DNA from: Streptomyces sp. NBC_01428
GTDB taxonomy: Bacteria; Actinomycetota; Actinomycetes; Streptomycetales; Streptomycetaceae
NCBI RefSeq assembly: GCF_036231965.1
Contig: NZ_CP109499.1
Location: 2,046,001 to 2,110,000, forward strand
Direction of reading: 5' to 3'
Length of the DNA stretch: 64,000 nucleotides
The position numbers and the translations under genes were made by a program. The notes below the pieces were generated by a model. That model was not told where the DNA came from. It was given only the letters and a program-made list of their open reading frames with translations, and ran no database searches. Shown piece by piece: positions 17,504-26,468 of this stretch. Every line of letters starts with the position of its first letter. The stretch's first letter is position 1.

Positions 17504-17574
17504 GTTTCCGCTCCTGTCCTGAAAGTGGTGCGCGACCTCTGGACATCACCCAGCGGATGCGGGATAACAATCTT

Positions 17575-17598
17575 CATACAGTATTCGTCGACTGTATG
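17575..17598. promoter_or_regulatory. 24-bp operator at the midpoint of the sucC/frc divergent promoters (site C)
   Basis: CATACAGT-ATTCGTCG-ACTGTATG has perfect 8-bp arms and an 8-bp spacer, and lies exactly halfway between the two start codons (72 and 73 bp). Each arm carries the GCATACAGT-type half-site of site A, and the left arm continues as ATACAGTAT, so it could bind one regulator dimer on each side. It is the best candidate for the oxalate-responsive switch. Confidence 0.65.
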
Positions 17599-17670
17599 CA
17601 ATGTGCCGCGAGGGGTCCGACCACCGGCGGCACCAGGGCGGCCCAAGGCAACGGACAAGTGAGGTGACCT

Positions 17671-18903
17671 GTGACGACCAAGGCTCTCGAAGGCATCCGC
17701 GTGCTCGACATGACACACGTTCAGTCCGGTCCCTCGGCGACCCAGTTGATGGCGTGGCTCGGCGCCGACGTGGTCAAGCTGGAGGCGCCGGCCGGGGACA
17801 TCACCCGCACCCAGCTGCGGGACATCCCGGATGCCGACTCCCTCTACTTCACGATGCTCAACAGCAACAAGCGCAGCATCACGCTCAACACCAAGACGGA
17901 GCGCGGCAAGCAGCTCCTGACCGAGCTGATCCGCCGCTCGGACGTCATGGTGGAGAACTTCGGCCCCGGCGCCGTCGACCGGATGGGCTTCACCTGGGAC
18001 CGGATCCGCGAGATCAACCCGCGGATCGTCTACGCGTCCATCAAGGGCTTCGGGGACGGCCCGTACACCGCCTTCAAGGCCTACGAGGTGGTCGCGCAGG
18101 CCATGGGCGGGTCCATGGCCACCACCGGCTTCGAGGACGGCCCGCCGATGGCGACCGGCGCGCAGATCGGGGACTCCGGCACCGGCATCCACGCCGTAGC
18201 CGCCGTCCTCGCGGCCCTGCTGCAGCGCACCCGCACCGGACGCGGGCAGCGCGTCAACGTCGCGATGCAGCACGCCGTCCTGAACCTCTGCCGGGTCAAA
18301 CTGCGCGACCAGCAGCGCCTCGCGCACGGTCCGCTCGCCGAGTACCCGAACGAGGACTTCGGGGACGAGGTGCCCCGGTCCGGGAACGCCTCCGGCGGCG
18401 GACAGCCCGGCTGGGCCGTACGCTGCGCGCCCGGTGGGCCCAACGACTACGTGTACGTCATCGTCCAGCCGGCCGGCTGGCAGCCGCTGACCCGGCTGAT
18501 CGGCCGGCCCGAACTCGCCGACGACCCCGAGTGGTCCACCCCGCAGGCCCGGCTGCCGAAGCTGGCCAAGATGTTCCAGCTCATCGAGGAGTGGACGAGC
18601 ACCCTGCCCAAGTGGGAGGTGCTGGAACGGCTCAACGCCGAGAACATCCCGTGCGGGCCGATCCTGTCCACCCGGGAGATCATCGAGGACTCCTCCCTCG
18701 CCGCCAACGAGATGGTCGTCGAGGTCGAGCATCCCGAGCGCGGGTCCTACGTCACCGTCGGCAACCCGCTGAAGCTCTCCGACTCCCCCGTCGAGATCAC
18801 CGCCTCCCCGCTCCTCGGCGAGCACAACGCGGAGATCTACGTCGGCGAACTCGGCCTGGGCGACGAGGAACTGCGGCTGCTCAAGTCCACCGGGGTGATC
18901 TGA
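17671..18903 (+). CDS. frc: Formyl-CoA:oxalate CoA-transferase
   Basis: 410 aa, GTG start preceded by GTGAGGTGA. A class III (CaiB/BaiF) CoA transferase that moves CoA from formyl-CoA (or succinyl-CoA in some relatives) to oxalate, giving oxalyl-CoA. Close in motif order to the Oxalobacter enzyme as I recall it: THVQSGP (15-21), [25 protein letters not shown], catalytic Asp168 in GDSGTG, and the mobile glycine loop GGGQPGW (242-248) that shields the intermediate. The neighbouring tandem oxalate/formate-type carriers agree. The oxalyl-CoA decarboxylase expected next in the pathway is not in this window. Confidence 0.93.
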   Translation: MTTKALEGIRVLDMTHVQSGPSATQLMAWLGADVVKLEAPAGDITRTQLRDIPDADSLYFTMLNSNKRSITLNTKTERGKQLLTELIRRSDVMVENFGPGAVDRMGFTWDRIREINPRIVYASIKGFGDGPYTAFKAYEVVAQAMGGSMATTGFEDGPPMATGAQIGDSGTGIHAVAAVLAALLQRTRTGRGQRVNVAMQHAVLNLCRVKLRDQQRLAHGPLAEYPNEDFGDEVPRSGNASGGGQPGWAVRCAPGGPNDYVYVIVQPAGWQPLTRLIGRPELADDPEWSTPQARLPKLAKMFQLIEEWTSTLPKWEVLERLNAENIPCGPILSTREIIEDSSLAANEMVVEVEHPERGSYVTVGNPLKLSDSPVEITASPLLGEHNAEIYVGELGLGDEELRLLKSTGVI

Positions 18904-18962
18904 GATGGCCTGTCCGTACCTGCTGTTGGGGGGCGCGTCGATGACATGAGTGTGCGCGGGGA

Positions 18963-18985
18963 CGGCCGACGGTGCGCGTCGGCCG
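18963..18985 (+). terminator. Hairpin between frc and the first MFS gene
   Basis: CGGCCGACG-GTGCG-CGTCGGCCG is a perfect 9-bp stem in the 164-bp gap. It may be a partial terminator, giving frc a different expression level from the carriers, or mark a separate promoter for them downstream. Confidence 0.5.
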
Positions 18986-19067
18986 GCCCCGGGACCCGTG
19001 AGCGCACGAAAGGCATTTGGCAGGGGGCGCTGACCAGATCTTTCGACGCAAGGGGTGCTGGACCGAC

Positions 19068-20456
19068 ATGACAACCACCGACTATTCGACCTCCGTCCCC
19101 TACCAAGAGGTGACGGATCCGGGCGGCCGGGTGTACCGCGTCGGCGAGTCCGACGTCGACATCATGGGCCGCACACGCAAGTGGATGGTCCTCCTGCCCT
19201 GGGCGGGCATGATGGGCATCAGTTCCGCCGAGTACGCGTTCACCTCGGCGGAGGACACGCTGCACGACGCGCATCTGTGGAGCAGCGGACACATCTTCTG
19301 GCTGATGGGCGTCTGGATCTTCTTCCAGGCGGCCGTGGCCTTCCCCGCCGGGCAGCTGCGCGAGAGCGGCCGGCTGCCGGCCCGTACGGCGATGCTGCTG
19401 GGCGCGCTGGGCACCCTGCTCGGCTATCTGGCGCTGGCGTTCGCGCCCCATGTGGCGATCGCCTATCTCGGCTTCGGCATGTGCAGCGGCATCGGGGCCG
19501 GTCTTGTCTACGCGACCTGCGTGAACATGGTCGGCAAGTGGTATCCGGAGCGCAAGGGCGGCAAGACGGGCTTCGTCAACGGCGGTTTCGCCTACGGGTC
19601 CGTGCCCTTCGTGTTCCTGTTCACCTCGTACATGGACCTGGGCAACTACCGGGGCGTGCTGGTGGGCGTCGGTCTGCTGTGCTGCGCGATCGTCGCGGTG
19701 GCCGGCTGGTTCTTCAAGGACCCGCCGAAGGGCTGGTGGCCGGCGCACGTGGATCCGCTGAAGGTGTCGGACGACCCGAAGATCCGCCGGGCGCTGGAGA
19801 AGAACCCGCCGGCCGTGAAGCAGTACACCCCGAGGGAGGCGGCGCGTACCCCCGTTCTGTGGATGATGTGGTTCTGTCTGCTGTGCACGGCCGGGATCAA
19901 CATCTTCGGCATCGCCTTCCAGGTGCCGTTCGGCAAGGACATGGGCTTCGCGGGCGGGATCGTGGCCACGGCGATGTCCCTGAAGGCCATCGTCAACGGC
20001 ACCGGGCGCGGCGTCATCGGCTGGATCTCCGACCGGGCCGGCCGCCGGCACACGCTGATCATCGTGTGTCTGGTGCTGGGCACCGCTCAGTTCGGGGTGC
20101 TGGTCTCCGGCCAGATGGGCAGCATGCCCTTCTTCCTGTTCTGCTCCATGGTCTCCGGCTTCGGCGGCGGCGCGATCTTCCCGCTGTTCGCGGCGATGAC
20201 GGCGGACTACTTCGGTGAGAACAACAACGCGTCCAACTACGGCATGGTCTACAGCTCGAAGCTGATCTCGGGCCTGGTGGGTTCCGGGATGGGCGCGGTC
20301 GTCGTGGGCGCGTGGGACTACCACGGGGCCTTCGTGCTGGCCGGGTCCGTCGGACTGGCGTCCGCCGTACTGGCCCTGTTCCTCAAGGCGCCGGACCGAC
20401 CGCAGGCCCGGAGCATCGTTCCCAATCCGCACCCGCTCGGCGAGGAGATGGCGTGA
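19068..20456 (+). CDS. OFA-family MFS transporter 1 (oxalate/formate antiporter-like)
   Basis: 462 aa. The ATG at 19068 has AAGGGG about 12 nt upstream. Twelve predicted membrane segments follow a cytosolic N-terminus of about 40 residues that carries a motif shared with the next gene (EVTDPGGRVYRVGESDVDIMG). OFA-type features include GAGLVYATCVNMVGKWYPERKG and GFVNGGFAYG (carrier helices 4-5) and the C-terminal half motif NGTGRGVIGWISDRAGRR. Placement after frc supports oxalate:formate exchange. The proton cost of oxalate decarboxylation in the cytosol makes such exchange energetically useful, as known for Oxalobacter OxlT. Confidence 0.85.
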   Translation: MTTTDYSTSVPYQEVTDPGGRVYRVGESDVDIMGRTRKWMVLLPWAGMMGISSAEYAFTSAEDTLHDAHLWSSGHIFWLMGVWIFFQAAVAFPAGQLRESGRLPARTAMLLGALGTLLGYLALAFAPHVAIAYLGFGMCSGIGAGLVYATCVNMVGKWYPERKGGKTGFVNGGFAYGSVPFVFLFTSYMDLGNYRGVLVGVGLLCCAIVAVAGWFFKDPPKGWWPAHVDPLKVSDDPKIRRALEKNPPAVKQYTPREAARTPVLWMMWFCLLCTAGINIFGIAFQVPFGKDMGFAGGIVATAMSLKAIVNGTGRGVIGWISDRAGRRHTLIIVCLVLGTAQFGVLVSGQMGSMPFFLFCSMVSGFGGGAIFPLFAAMTADYFGENNNASNYGMVYSSKLISGLVGSGMGAVVVGAWDYHGAFVLAGSVGLASAVLALFLKAPDRPQARSIVPNPHPLGEEMA

Positions 20457-21862
20457 TGACGGCGGAACCCATGGCGGCGAAGGACCGGCCGGACGACTCC
20501 GGCACCTCCCGGCGTGCCTACCGGGAGGTCACCGACCCCCGGGGCCGGGTCTACCGGATCGGCGAGAGCGACCGGGACATCCTCGGCCACTCACGGAAGT
20601 TCATGGTGTACCTGCCGTGGGCGGCCATGATGGCGATCAGTGTCTTCGAGTACGCCTTCGGCTCCGCCGAGGACACCCTGTCGCACGCGCACGGCTGGAC
20701 GCAGAGCAACACCTTCTGGATCCTGAGCGTCTGGGTGTTCTTCCAGGCGGGCATCGCGTTCCCGGCGGGCTGGCTGCGGGAGAAGGGCATCCTGACGGCC
20801 CGCAGGGCGATGTACGTGGGCTCGGTGATGTGCGCGATCGGCTTCCTCGCCCTGTCGCACCTGGGCAACGTACTGCTGGCCATCCTCGGCTTCGGCGTGG
20901 TCGGCGGGCTCGGTTCCGGGCTGGTGTACGCGACCTGCATCAACATGGTCGGCAAGTGGTTCCCCGAACGCCGGGGCGCGAAGACGGGGTTCGTGAACGG
21001 CGGCTTCGCGTACGGCTCGCTGCCGTTCATCTTCATCTTCAACTACGCCTTCGACACGGCCAACTACCACCGGGTGCTCGACCTCATCGGGGTCTACGTG
21101 ATGGTCGTGGTGTTCGCCTCCGCGTTCTTCTTCAAGGACCCGCCGAAGAACTGGTGGCCGGCGGACATCGACCCGCTGACGTACGGCGGCAGCGCGAAGG
21201 GGGCCGCGAGCCTCGCGAAGAACCCTCCGGCGGTGAAGCAGTACACGCCCAAGGAGGCCATCAGGACCGGGATGCTCCCCCTGATGTGGGTCGCGCTGGT
21301 GATGACCGCGGGTGTGTCGATCTTCGGGATCTCCTTCCAGGTCGACTTCGCCAAGGAGGTGGGCTTCGGCCCGCTGGTGGCGGCGTCGTCGATGGGCGTG
21401 ATGGCGGTCATCAACGGCGTCGGCCGGGGTGTGGTGGGCTGGCTGTCCGACACCTGGGGCCGCAAGCAGTCCCTGGTGTTCGTCATCGTGGTCCTCGGGC
21501 TCGCGCAGTTCGGCGTGATCTGGGCCGGTGACATCCACAGCGAGGCGCTGTTCCTGTTCTTCGCCTTCCTCTCCGGGTTCGGCGGCGGCGCGTTCTATCC
21601 GATGTTCGCGGCGCTGACCCCGGACTACTTCGGCGAGAACTACAACGCCACCAACTACGGCCTGGTGTACAGCGGCAAGCTGATCAGCGGCCTGTTCGGC
21701 GGTGGCCTCGGCTCGATGGTGGTCGCCGCGTGGGGCTACAACGGCGCGTACGCGCTGGCGGGCGGGATCTCCATGGTGGCGGCCGCGATCGCCCTGCTGC
21801 TGAGGCAGCCGGGACGCAGCACGGCGGACACCTCGTCGCCCCAGCCGCAACCGGTGGGCTGA
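20456..21862 (+). CDS. OFA-family MFS transporter 2 (oxalate/formate antiporter-like)
   Basis: 468 aa. The ATG overlaps the previous stop (TGATG), with GAGGAG 8 bp upstream, so translation is coupled. It is a clear paralogue of the preceding carrier, with the same N-terminal EVTDPRGRVYRIGESDRDILG motif, GSGLVYATCINMVGKWFPERRG and NGVGRGVVGWLSDTWGRK. Twelve predicted membrane segments. Tandem duplication followed by divergence is likely. The pair may import and export different C1/C2 acids, or work as a heteromer; neither is proven. Confidence 0.85.
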   Translation: MTAEPMAAKDRPDDSGTSRRAYREVTDPRGRVYRIGESDRDILGHSRKFMVYLPWAAMMAISVFEYAFGSAEDTLSHAHGWTQSNTFWILSVWVFFQAGIAFPAGWLREKGILTARRAMYVGSVMCAIGFLALSHLGNVLLAILGFGVVGGLGSGLVYATCINMVGKWFPERRGAKTGFVNGGFAYGSLPFIFIFNYAFDTANYHRVLDLIGVYVMVVVFASAFFFKDPPKNWWPADIDPLTYGGSAKGAASLAKNPPAVKQYTPKEAIRTGMLPLMWVALVMTAGVSIFGISFQVDFAKEVGFGPLVAASSMGVMAVINGVGRGVVGWLSDTWGRKQSLVFVIVVLGLAQFGVIWAGDIHSEALFLFFAFLSGFGGGAFYPMFAALTPDYFGENYNATNYGLVYSGKLISGLFGGGLGSMVVAAWGYNGAYALAGGISMVAAAIALLLRQPGRSTADTSSPQPQPVG

Positions 21863-21894
21863 GGACGGCCGCCCGCACCGGGGCGGCCCGACAG

Positions 21895-21936
21895 GTGAGG
21901 GGCCCTCCCGGCCGTACCGGCGGGAGGGCCCCTCAC
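21895..21936. terminator. Strong bidirectional hairpin terminator
   Basis: Arms GTGAGGGGCCCTCCCG and CGGGAGGGCCCCTCAC are 16 bp and perfect, with a 10-nt loop that can itself pair partly. It separates the convergent OFA carrier and isomerase genes. Confidence 0.8.
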
Positions 21937-21985
21937 GTCGCGCTCCCGGCGGTATGCCGGCGGGCAGGCAACTGCCCTTACCCAT

Positions 21986-22990
21986 CTAGCCGTTGCCTCC
22001 GAAAGCCGCGTCGAAGGACGCCGACGGCGGGTCGAAGTCGTAGGCCTTCAGGCGCTTCAGCGCCTCGGGCGCGCCCTGGAGCCGGTCCATGCCCGCGTCC
22101 TCCCACTCGACCGATATCGGTCCCGTGTAGCCGATGGAGCGCAGCATGCGGAAGACGTCCTCCCAGGGGACGTCGCCGTGGCCCGCGGAGACGAAGTCCC
22201 AGCCGCGGCGCGGGTCGCCCCAGGGCAGATGGGAGCCGAGGCGGCCGTTGCGGCCGTCGAGGCGCTTGCGGGCCTCCTTGCAGTCGACGTGGTAGATCCG
22301 GTCGCGGAAGTCGTGGAGGAATCCGACCGGGTCGAGGTCCTGCCACACGAAGTGGGACGGGTCGAAGTTGAGGCCGAAGGCCGGCCGGTGGTCGACGGCG
22401 GCCAGGGCACGGTGGGTGGTCCAGTAGTCGTACGCGATCTCGCCGGGGTGGACCTCGTGGGCGAACCGGACGCCCTCGGCGTCGAAGACGTCGAGGACCG
22501 GGTTCCAGCGGGTCGCGAAGTCCTCGTAGCCGCGCTCGATCATCGACTCGGGGACGGGCGGGAACATCGCGACGAGGTGCCAGATCGCCGAGCCGGTGAA
22601 GCCGATGACGGTGTCGACGCCGAGCGTGGCGGCCGCCCGGGCGGTGTCGGCGATCTCGGCGGCCGCCCGCTGCCGTACGCCCTCCGCCTCGCCGTCGCCC
22701 CAGACGCGGGCGGGCAGGATGGCCCGGTGGCGTTCGTCGATGATGGCGTCGCAGACGGCCTGCCCGACGAGGTGGTTGGAGATGGCCCGGCAGGTCAGCC
22801 CGTACTTGTCGAGCAGGGCGCGCCGGGAGTCGACGTACGCCGGGTCGGCGAGTGCCTTGTCGACCTCGAAGTGGTCGCCCCAGCAGGCGAGTTCGAGTCC
22901 GTCGTAGCCGAAGTCGCGGGCCAGGCGGCAGACCTCCTCGAGGGGCAGGTCGGCCCACTGGCCGGTGAACAGCGTGAAGGTGCGTGGCAT
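21986..22990 (-). CDS. Sugar phosphate isomerase/epimerase (xylose isomerase-like TIM barrel)
   Basis: 334 aa. ATG start preceded by GAGGAGG. AP-endonuclease-2/xylose-isomerase-like barrel: [27 protein letters not shown] at the start, [15 protein letters not shown] (metal-binding Glu/His), [18 protein letters not shown] and ISVEWEDAG (metal ligand Glu). It is the last gene of the minus-strand ABC operon. With the adjacent Gfo/Idh/MocA oxidoreductase it is typical of inositol, 3-keto-sugar or rare-sugar catabolism. The exact substrate cannot be assigned. Confidence 0.82.
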   Translation of the reverse strand: MPRTFTLFTGQWADLPLEEVCRLARDFGYDGLELACWGDHFEVDKALADPAYVDSRRALLDKYGLTCRAISNHLVGQAVCDAIIDERHRAILPARVWGDGEAEGVRQRAAAEIADTARAAATLGVDTVIGFTGSAIWHLVAMFPPVPESMIERGYEDFATRWNPVLDVFDAEGVRFAHEVHPGEIAYDYWTTHRALAAVDHRPAFGLNFDPSHFVWQDLDPVGFLHDFRDRIYHVDCKEARKRLDGRNGRLGSHLPWGDPRRGWDFVSAGHGDVPWEDVFRMLRSIGYTGPISVEWEDAGMDRLQGAPEALKRLKAYDFDPPSASFDAAFGGNG

Positions 22991-23002
22991 GCGGGGGCCT
23001 CC

Positions 23003-24298
23003 TCAGACCGCGATGGGGGTGTAGACGGAGTTCTTCTCGGCGCTCTCCTCGACCGCGGCGAGGACGCGCTGCACCTGGAGACCGTCGGCGAAGGACGGGG
23101 TGGGCGGGCGGCCTTCGGCGACGGCCAGGACCAGGTCGCGGGCCTGGTGCACGAAGGTGTGCTCGTAGCCGAGGCCGTGGCCCGGCGGCCACCAGGCGTC
23201 GAGGTAGGGGTGGTCGGGCTCGGTGACCAGGATGCGGCGGAAGCCGGCGTGCGTGGCGGGCTCGGTGTGGTCGTGGTAGGAGAGCTCGTTGAGGCGTTCC
23301 AGGTCGAAGGCCAACGAGCCGCGCTCGCCGTTGAGTTCGATGCGCAGGGCGTTCTTGCGTCCGGTGGCGAAGCGGGAGGCCTCGAAGGAGGCGAGGGCGC
23401 CGGAGGCGAAGCGGGCGGTGAACAGCGCGGCGTCGTCGACGGTGACGGCTCCCGGACCGGGCCCGTGGACGCTGCCCACGGCTGCCGCGTCCGCGGCGGT
23501 CCCGGGTGCGGAACCCGCAGCCGGCGCGCCGGTGCCGCCCGCCGGTCCGCCCGGTTCCGGCACGGCCGACAGGCCGCTGGACGCTCCCGCGGGCCACGGC
23601 CGGCTGCGCACGAACGTCTCGGTGAGCGCGGACACCCCGCCGAGCGGTTCGCCCGCCAGGAACTGGGCGAGGTCGACGATGTGGGCGCCGAGGTCCCCGA
23701 GCGCCCCCGAGCCGGCCACCTCCTTGCGGAGCCGCCAGGTGAGCGGGAAGTCCGGGTCGACCAGCCAGTCCTGGAGGTAGGTCACCCGTACGTGCCGCAG
23801 GGCTCCGAGGCGGCCCTCGGCGACCATGGAGCGGGCGAGCACCGTGGCGGGCAGCCTGCGGTAGTTGAAGCCGACCATGGACAGCCGGCCGTGTTCGAGG
23901 GCCGTCGCGGCCGCCGCGGCCATCGTCTCCGCCTCGGCGACCGTGTTCGCGAGGGGCTTCTCGCACAGCACGTGCTTGCCCGCCGCCAGCGCGGCGACCG
24001 CGATCTCGGCGTGGCTGTCGCCGGGGGTGCAGATGTCGACGAGGTCGACGTCGTCCCGGGCGATCAGCGCACGCCAGTCCGTCTCGGCCGCCGCCCAGCC
24101 GTGCCGGTCGGCCATCGCCCGCACCGCCGCCCCGTCCCGGCCGCAGACCGCGGCGAGCACGGGGCGCAGCGGCAGGTCGAAGACGCGGCCCGCGGTGCGC
24201 CAGCCCTGCGAGTGGGCGGCGCCCATGAACGCGTAGCCGACCATGCCGACACGCAATGGGGGCTTCGCGGCCTCGTCACCCCGGTGCGACTGTCCCAT
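23003..24298 (-). CDS. Gfo/Idh/MocA family oxidoreductase
   Basis: 431 aa. The ATG at 24298 is chosen for the upstream GAGGAGGAC and the N-terminal Rossmann motif that soon follows (LRVGMVGYAFMGAAHSQGW). The family Lys is in HVLCEKPLAN, and GDLGAHIVDLAQFLAG provides the catalytic Asp/His region. Odd feature: a Gly/Ala/Pro-rich stretch of about 45 residues (about 240-285) interrupts the C-terminal beta-sheet domain and makes the protein longer than the usual 340-390 aa. It lies 12 bp upstream of the isomerase gene and probably oxidises the imported sugar or polyol with NAD. Confidence 0.85.
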   Translation of the reverse strand: MGQSHRGDEAAKPPLRVGMVGYAFMGAAHSQGWRTAGRVFDLPLRPVLAAVCGRDGAAVRAMADRHGWAAAETDWRALIARDDVDLVDICTPGDSHAEIAVAALAAGKHVLCEKPLANTVAEAETMAAAAATALEHGRLSMVGFNYRRLPATVLARSMVAEGRLGALRHVRVTYLQDWLVDPDFPLTWRLRKEVAGSGALGDLGAHIVDLAQFLAGEPLGGVSALTETFVRSRPWPAGASSGLSAVPEPGGPAGGTGAPAAGSAPGTAADAAAVGSVHGPGPGAVTVDDAALFTARFASGALASFEASRFATGRKNALRIELNGERGSLAFDLERLNELSYHDHTEPATHAGFRRILVTEPDHPYLDAWWPPGHGLGYEHTFVHQARDLVLAVAEGRPPTPSFADGLQVQRVLAAVEESAEKNSVYTPIAV

Positions 24299-24378
24299 AC
24301 GGATGTCCTCCTCGTCGTCGTCGCGCGGTGCGGGAAGGGGCCCGGACCCCCGTGCCGGGCCCCTGGAACGGGGGCGGC

Positions 24379-25428
24379 TCACTTGAAGCCGGTGGGCATG
24401 TACTGCTTGACGTTGTCCTTGTCGACGACGGCGGAGTAGAGGGTGAGCGAGGCGGGGATCTCGAACTCGGCCAGTCCTCCGATGCCCTTGCCCTGGCCGA
24501 GGGTGCGGGCGAGGTCGATCGCGGAGGCGGCCATGGTCGGCGGGTACAGGACGGTGGCCTTCAGGACGCTGTCGTCGGCCTCGATGGCCTGGAAGGCGGA
24601 GAGCGCGCCGGCCCCGCCGACCATCAGGAAGCCGTCCCGTCCCGCCTGCTCGATGGCCCGCAGGGCGCCCACGCCCTGGTCGTCGTCGTGGTTCCACAGT
24701 GCGTCGAACTTCGGCTGCGCCTGGAGGAGTTGGGCCATCTTGGCCTGGCCGGTCTCGACGGTGAACTCGGCTGCCTGGCGGGCGACCTTCTTGATGTTCG
24801 GGTAGTTCTTCAGCGCCGCGTCGAACCCTTGGGTGCGCTGCTTGGTCAGCTCCAGGTTGTCGATCCCGGCCAGCTCGATGACCCGGGCGTCGCTCTTGCC
24901 CTTGAGCTTCTCCCCGATGTAGTGGCCGGCGCTGAGCCCCATGCCGTAGTTGTCGCCGCCGATCCAGCAGCGGTACGCCTGGGGCGAGTTGAAGATGCGG
25001 TCGAGGTTGATGACGGGGATGCCGGCGCGCATCGCCTTGAGGCCGACCTGGGTGAGCGCCTTGCCGTCGGCGGGCAGCACGACCAGGACGTCGACCTTCT
25101 TGTTGATCAGTGTCTCGATCTGGCCGATCTGCGCGGCGGTGTCGTTGGAGCCTTCGGTGATCTCCAGGCTGACGTCCGCGTACTTCTTGGCGCGGCTCTT
25201 GGCGTTGTCGTTGATGGCGTTGAGCCAGCCGTGGTCGGCCTGCGGCCCGGCGAAACCGATGGTGACGTGCTTGCCGGGCTTGTCGTCCGCGGCCGGCTGG
25301 TCGTTCGCGGCCGGCTTCTCGTCCTTGGTGTCGTTGCTGGTGCAGCCGGTGAGGAGGACGCCGGCCGAGACGGCGGCGGTGCCGAAGAGCAGTCCTCTGC
25401 GGCTGGTCAGGCTCATGGGTTCTGGCAT
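24379..25428 (-). CDS. Ribose-type ABC transporter substrate-binding lipoprotein
   Basis: 349 aa. ATG at 25428 with GAAGGG upstream; a second ATG four codons later also fits. A Tat-like motif (TSRRGLLFG) and lipobox (LLTGC) are followed by a Lys/Asp/Ala-rich linker and a periplasmic-binding fold (VTIGFAGPQADHGWLNAINDNA, then VLVVLPADGKAL and IPVINLDR). This is the family that binds ribose, galactose, inositol or autoinducer-2. It sits 20 bp after the permease gene in the operon. It captures the sugar outside the cell. Confidence 0.9.
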   Translation of the reverse strand: MPEPMSLTSRRGLLFGTAAVSAGVLLTGCTSNDTKDEKPAANDQPAADDKPGKHVTIGFAGPQADHGWLNAINDNAKSRAKKYADVSLEITEGSNDTAAQIGQIETLINKKVDVLVVLPADGKALTQVGLKAMRAGIPVINLDRIFNSPQAYRCWIGGDNYGMGLSAGHYIGEKLKGKSDARVIELAGIDNLELTKQRTQGFDAALKNYPNIKKVARQAAEFTVETGQAKMAQLLQAQPKFDALWNHDDDQGVGALRAIEQAGRDGFLMVGGAGALSAFQAIEADDSVLKATVLYPPTMAASAIDLARTLGQGKGIGGLAEFEIPASLTLYSAVVDKDNVKQYMPTGFK

Positions 25429-25448
25429 GGCGGTGGACCCTTCCCGTG

Positions 25449-26468
25449 TCAGGTCGTGCTTGCTGTGCGCCGCTGGACCAGGACCGCGGCCACGATGATC
25501 GCGCCCTTGGCGATCTGCTGGACGTCGCTCTGGAGGTTGTTCAGCGCGAAGATGTCGGTGATCGTCGTGAAGATGAGGACGCCCAGCACGGAGCCGGTGA
25601 TGGTGCCGCGGCCTCCGCTGAGCAGGGTGCCGCCGATGATCGCGGCCGCGATGGCGTCGAGTTCGTACAGGTTGCCGTTGGTGTTCTGGCCCGAGCCGGA
25701 GAGGATGATCAGCAGGAACGCGGCGATGCCGCAGCACAGTCCGGACAGCAGGTAGAGGTAGAGCCGCTGGCGTCGTACGTCGATGCCGGCGAGGCGGGCG
25801 GCCTCCCCGTTGCCGCCGACGGCGACGGTGCGGCGGCCGAAGGTGGTGCGGTTCAGGATCAGCCAGCCGATGACGGTGACCACGGCGAAGACGAGGACCA
25901 GCGGCGGAACGCCCAGCACGTACGCGTCGCGTTCGCCGAGTCCGAGGACGCCGTCCACCGACACGATCTGGGTCCTGCCGTCGGTGATCTGCAGGGCGAG
26001 CCCGCGGGCCGAGGCGAGCATGGCGAGCGTGGCGATGAAGGGCACCATCCCGCCGTACGCGACGAGCAGTCCGTTGACGAGGCCGCAGCCCACGCCGACG
26101 AGCACCGCGGTGAAGAGGATGCCCGCGAAGCCGTACTCCTGCGTCGCGACCGTGGTGGCCCACACCGAGGACAGCGCGACGATCGCGCCGACCGACAGGT
26201 CGATGCCGCCGGAGGTGATGACGAAGGTCATGCCGACGGTGACGACACCGATCACCGAGGCCTGGGTGAGGACGAGTTGGAGGTTGCGGGTGTCGAGGAA
26301 CTCGTCGGGCCGGGTCACCCCTCCGATGACGACGAGGACCGCGAGGACACCGAGGAGCGAGAGGGTGCGGACGTCGGCGCGGGCCACGGCCGTTCGCCAC
26401 ACCGGGAGTTCACCCGTCGAGGGCGCCTTGCCGGCGCCTTCCCGGGGCGGGGACACGTGCTGCGTCAT
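25449..26468 (-). CDS. Ribose-type ABC transporter permease (RbsC family)
   Basis: 339 aa. ATG start overlaps the ATPase stop by 4 bp. Eight to ten membrane segments, with the family signatures VGMTFVITSGGIDLSVGAIVAL and ILSGSGQNTNGNLYELDAIAAAIIGGTLLSGG. Works as a homodimer with the adjacent double ATPase. Confidence 0.92.
   Translation of the reverse strand: MTQHVSPPREGAGKAPSTGELPVWRTAVARADVRTLSLLGVLAVLVVIGGVTRPDEFLDTRNLQLVLTQASVIGVVTVGMTFVITSGGIDLSVGAIVALSSVWATTVATQEYGFAGILFTAVLVGVGCGLVNGLLVAYGGMVPFIATLAMLASARGLALQITDGRTQIVSVDGVLGLGERDAYVLGVPPLVLVFAVVTVIGWLILNRTTFGRRTVAVGGNGEAARLAGIDVRRQRLYLYLLSGLCCGIAAFLLIILSGSGQNTNGNLYELDAIAAAIIGGTLLSGGRGTITGSVLGVLIFTTITDIFALNNLQSDVQQIAKGAIIVAAVLVQRRTASTT

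Noticed and set aside
15435..17570. One 711-aa reading frame covering both sucC and sucD on the minus strand
   Set aside because: Only the last 308 residues read as SucD. The first part is Arg/Pro-rich out-of-frame sequence over the real sucC gene at 16373-17503.
18905..18949. A 14-codon reading frame after frc (MACPYLL...)
   Set aside because: Too short, no ribosome-binding site and no known pattern; the adjacent hairpin explains the gap better.
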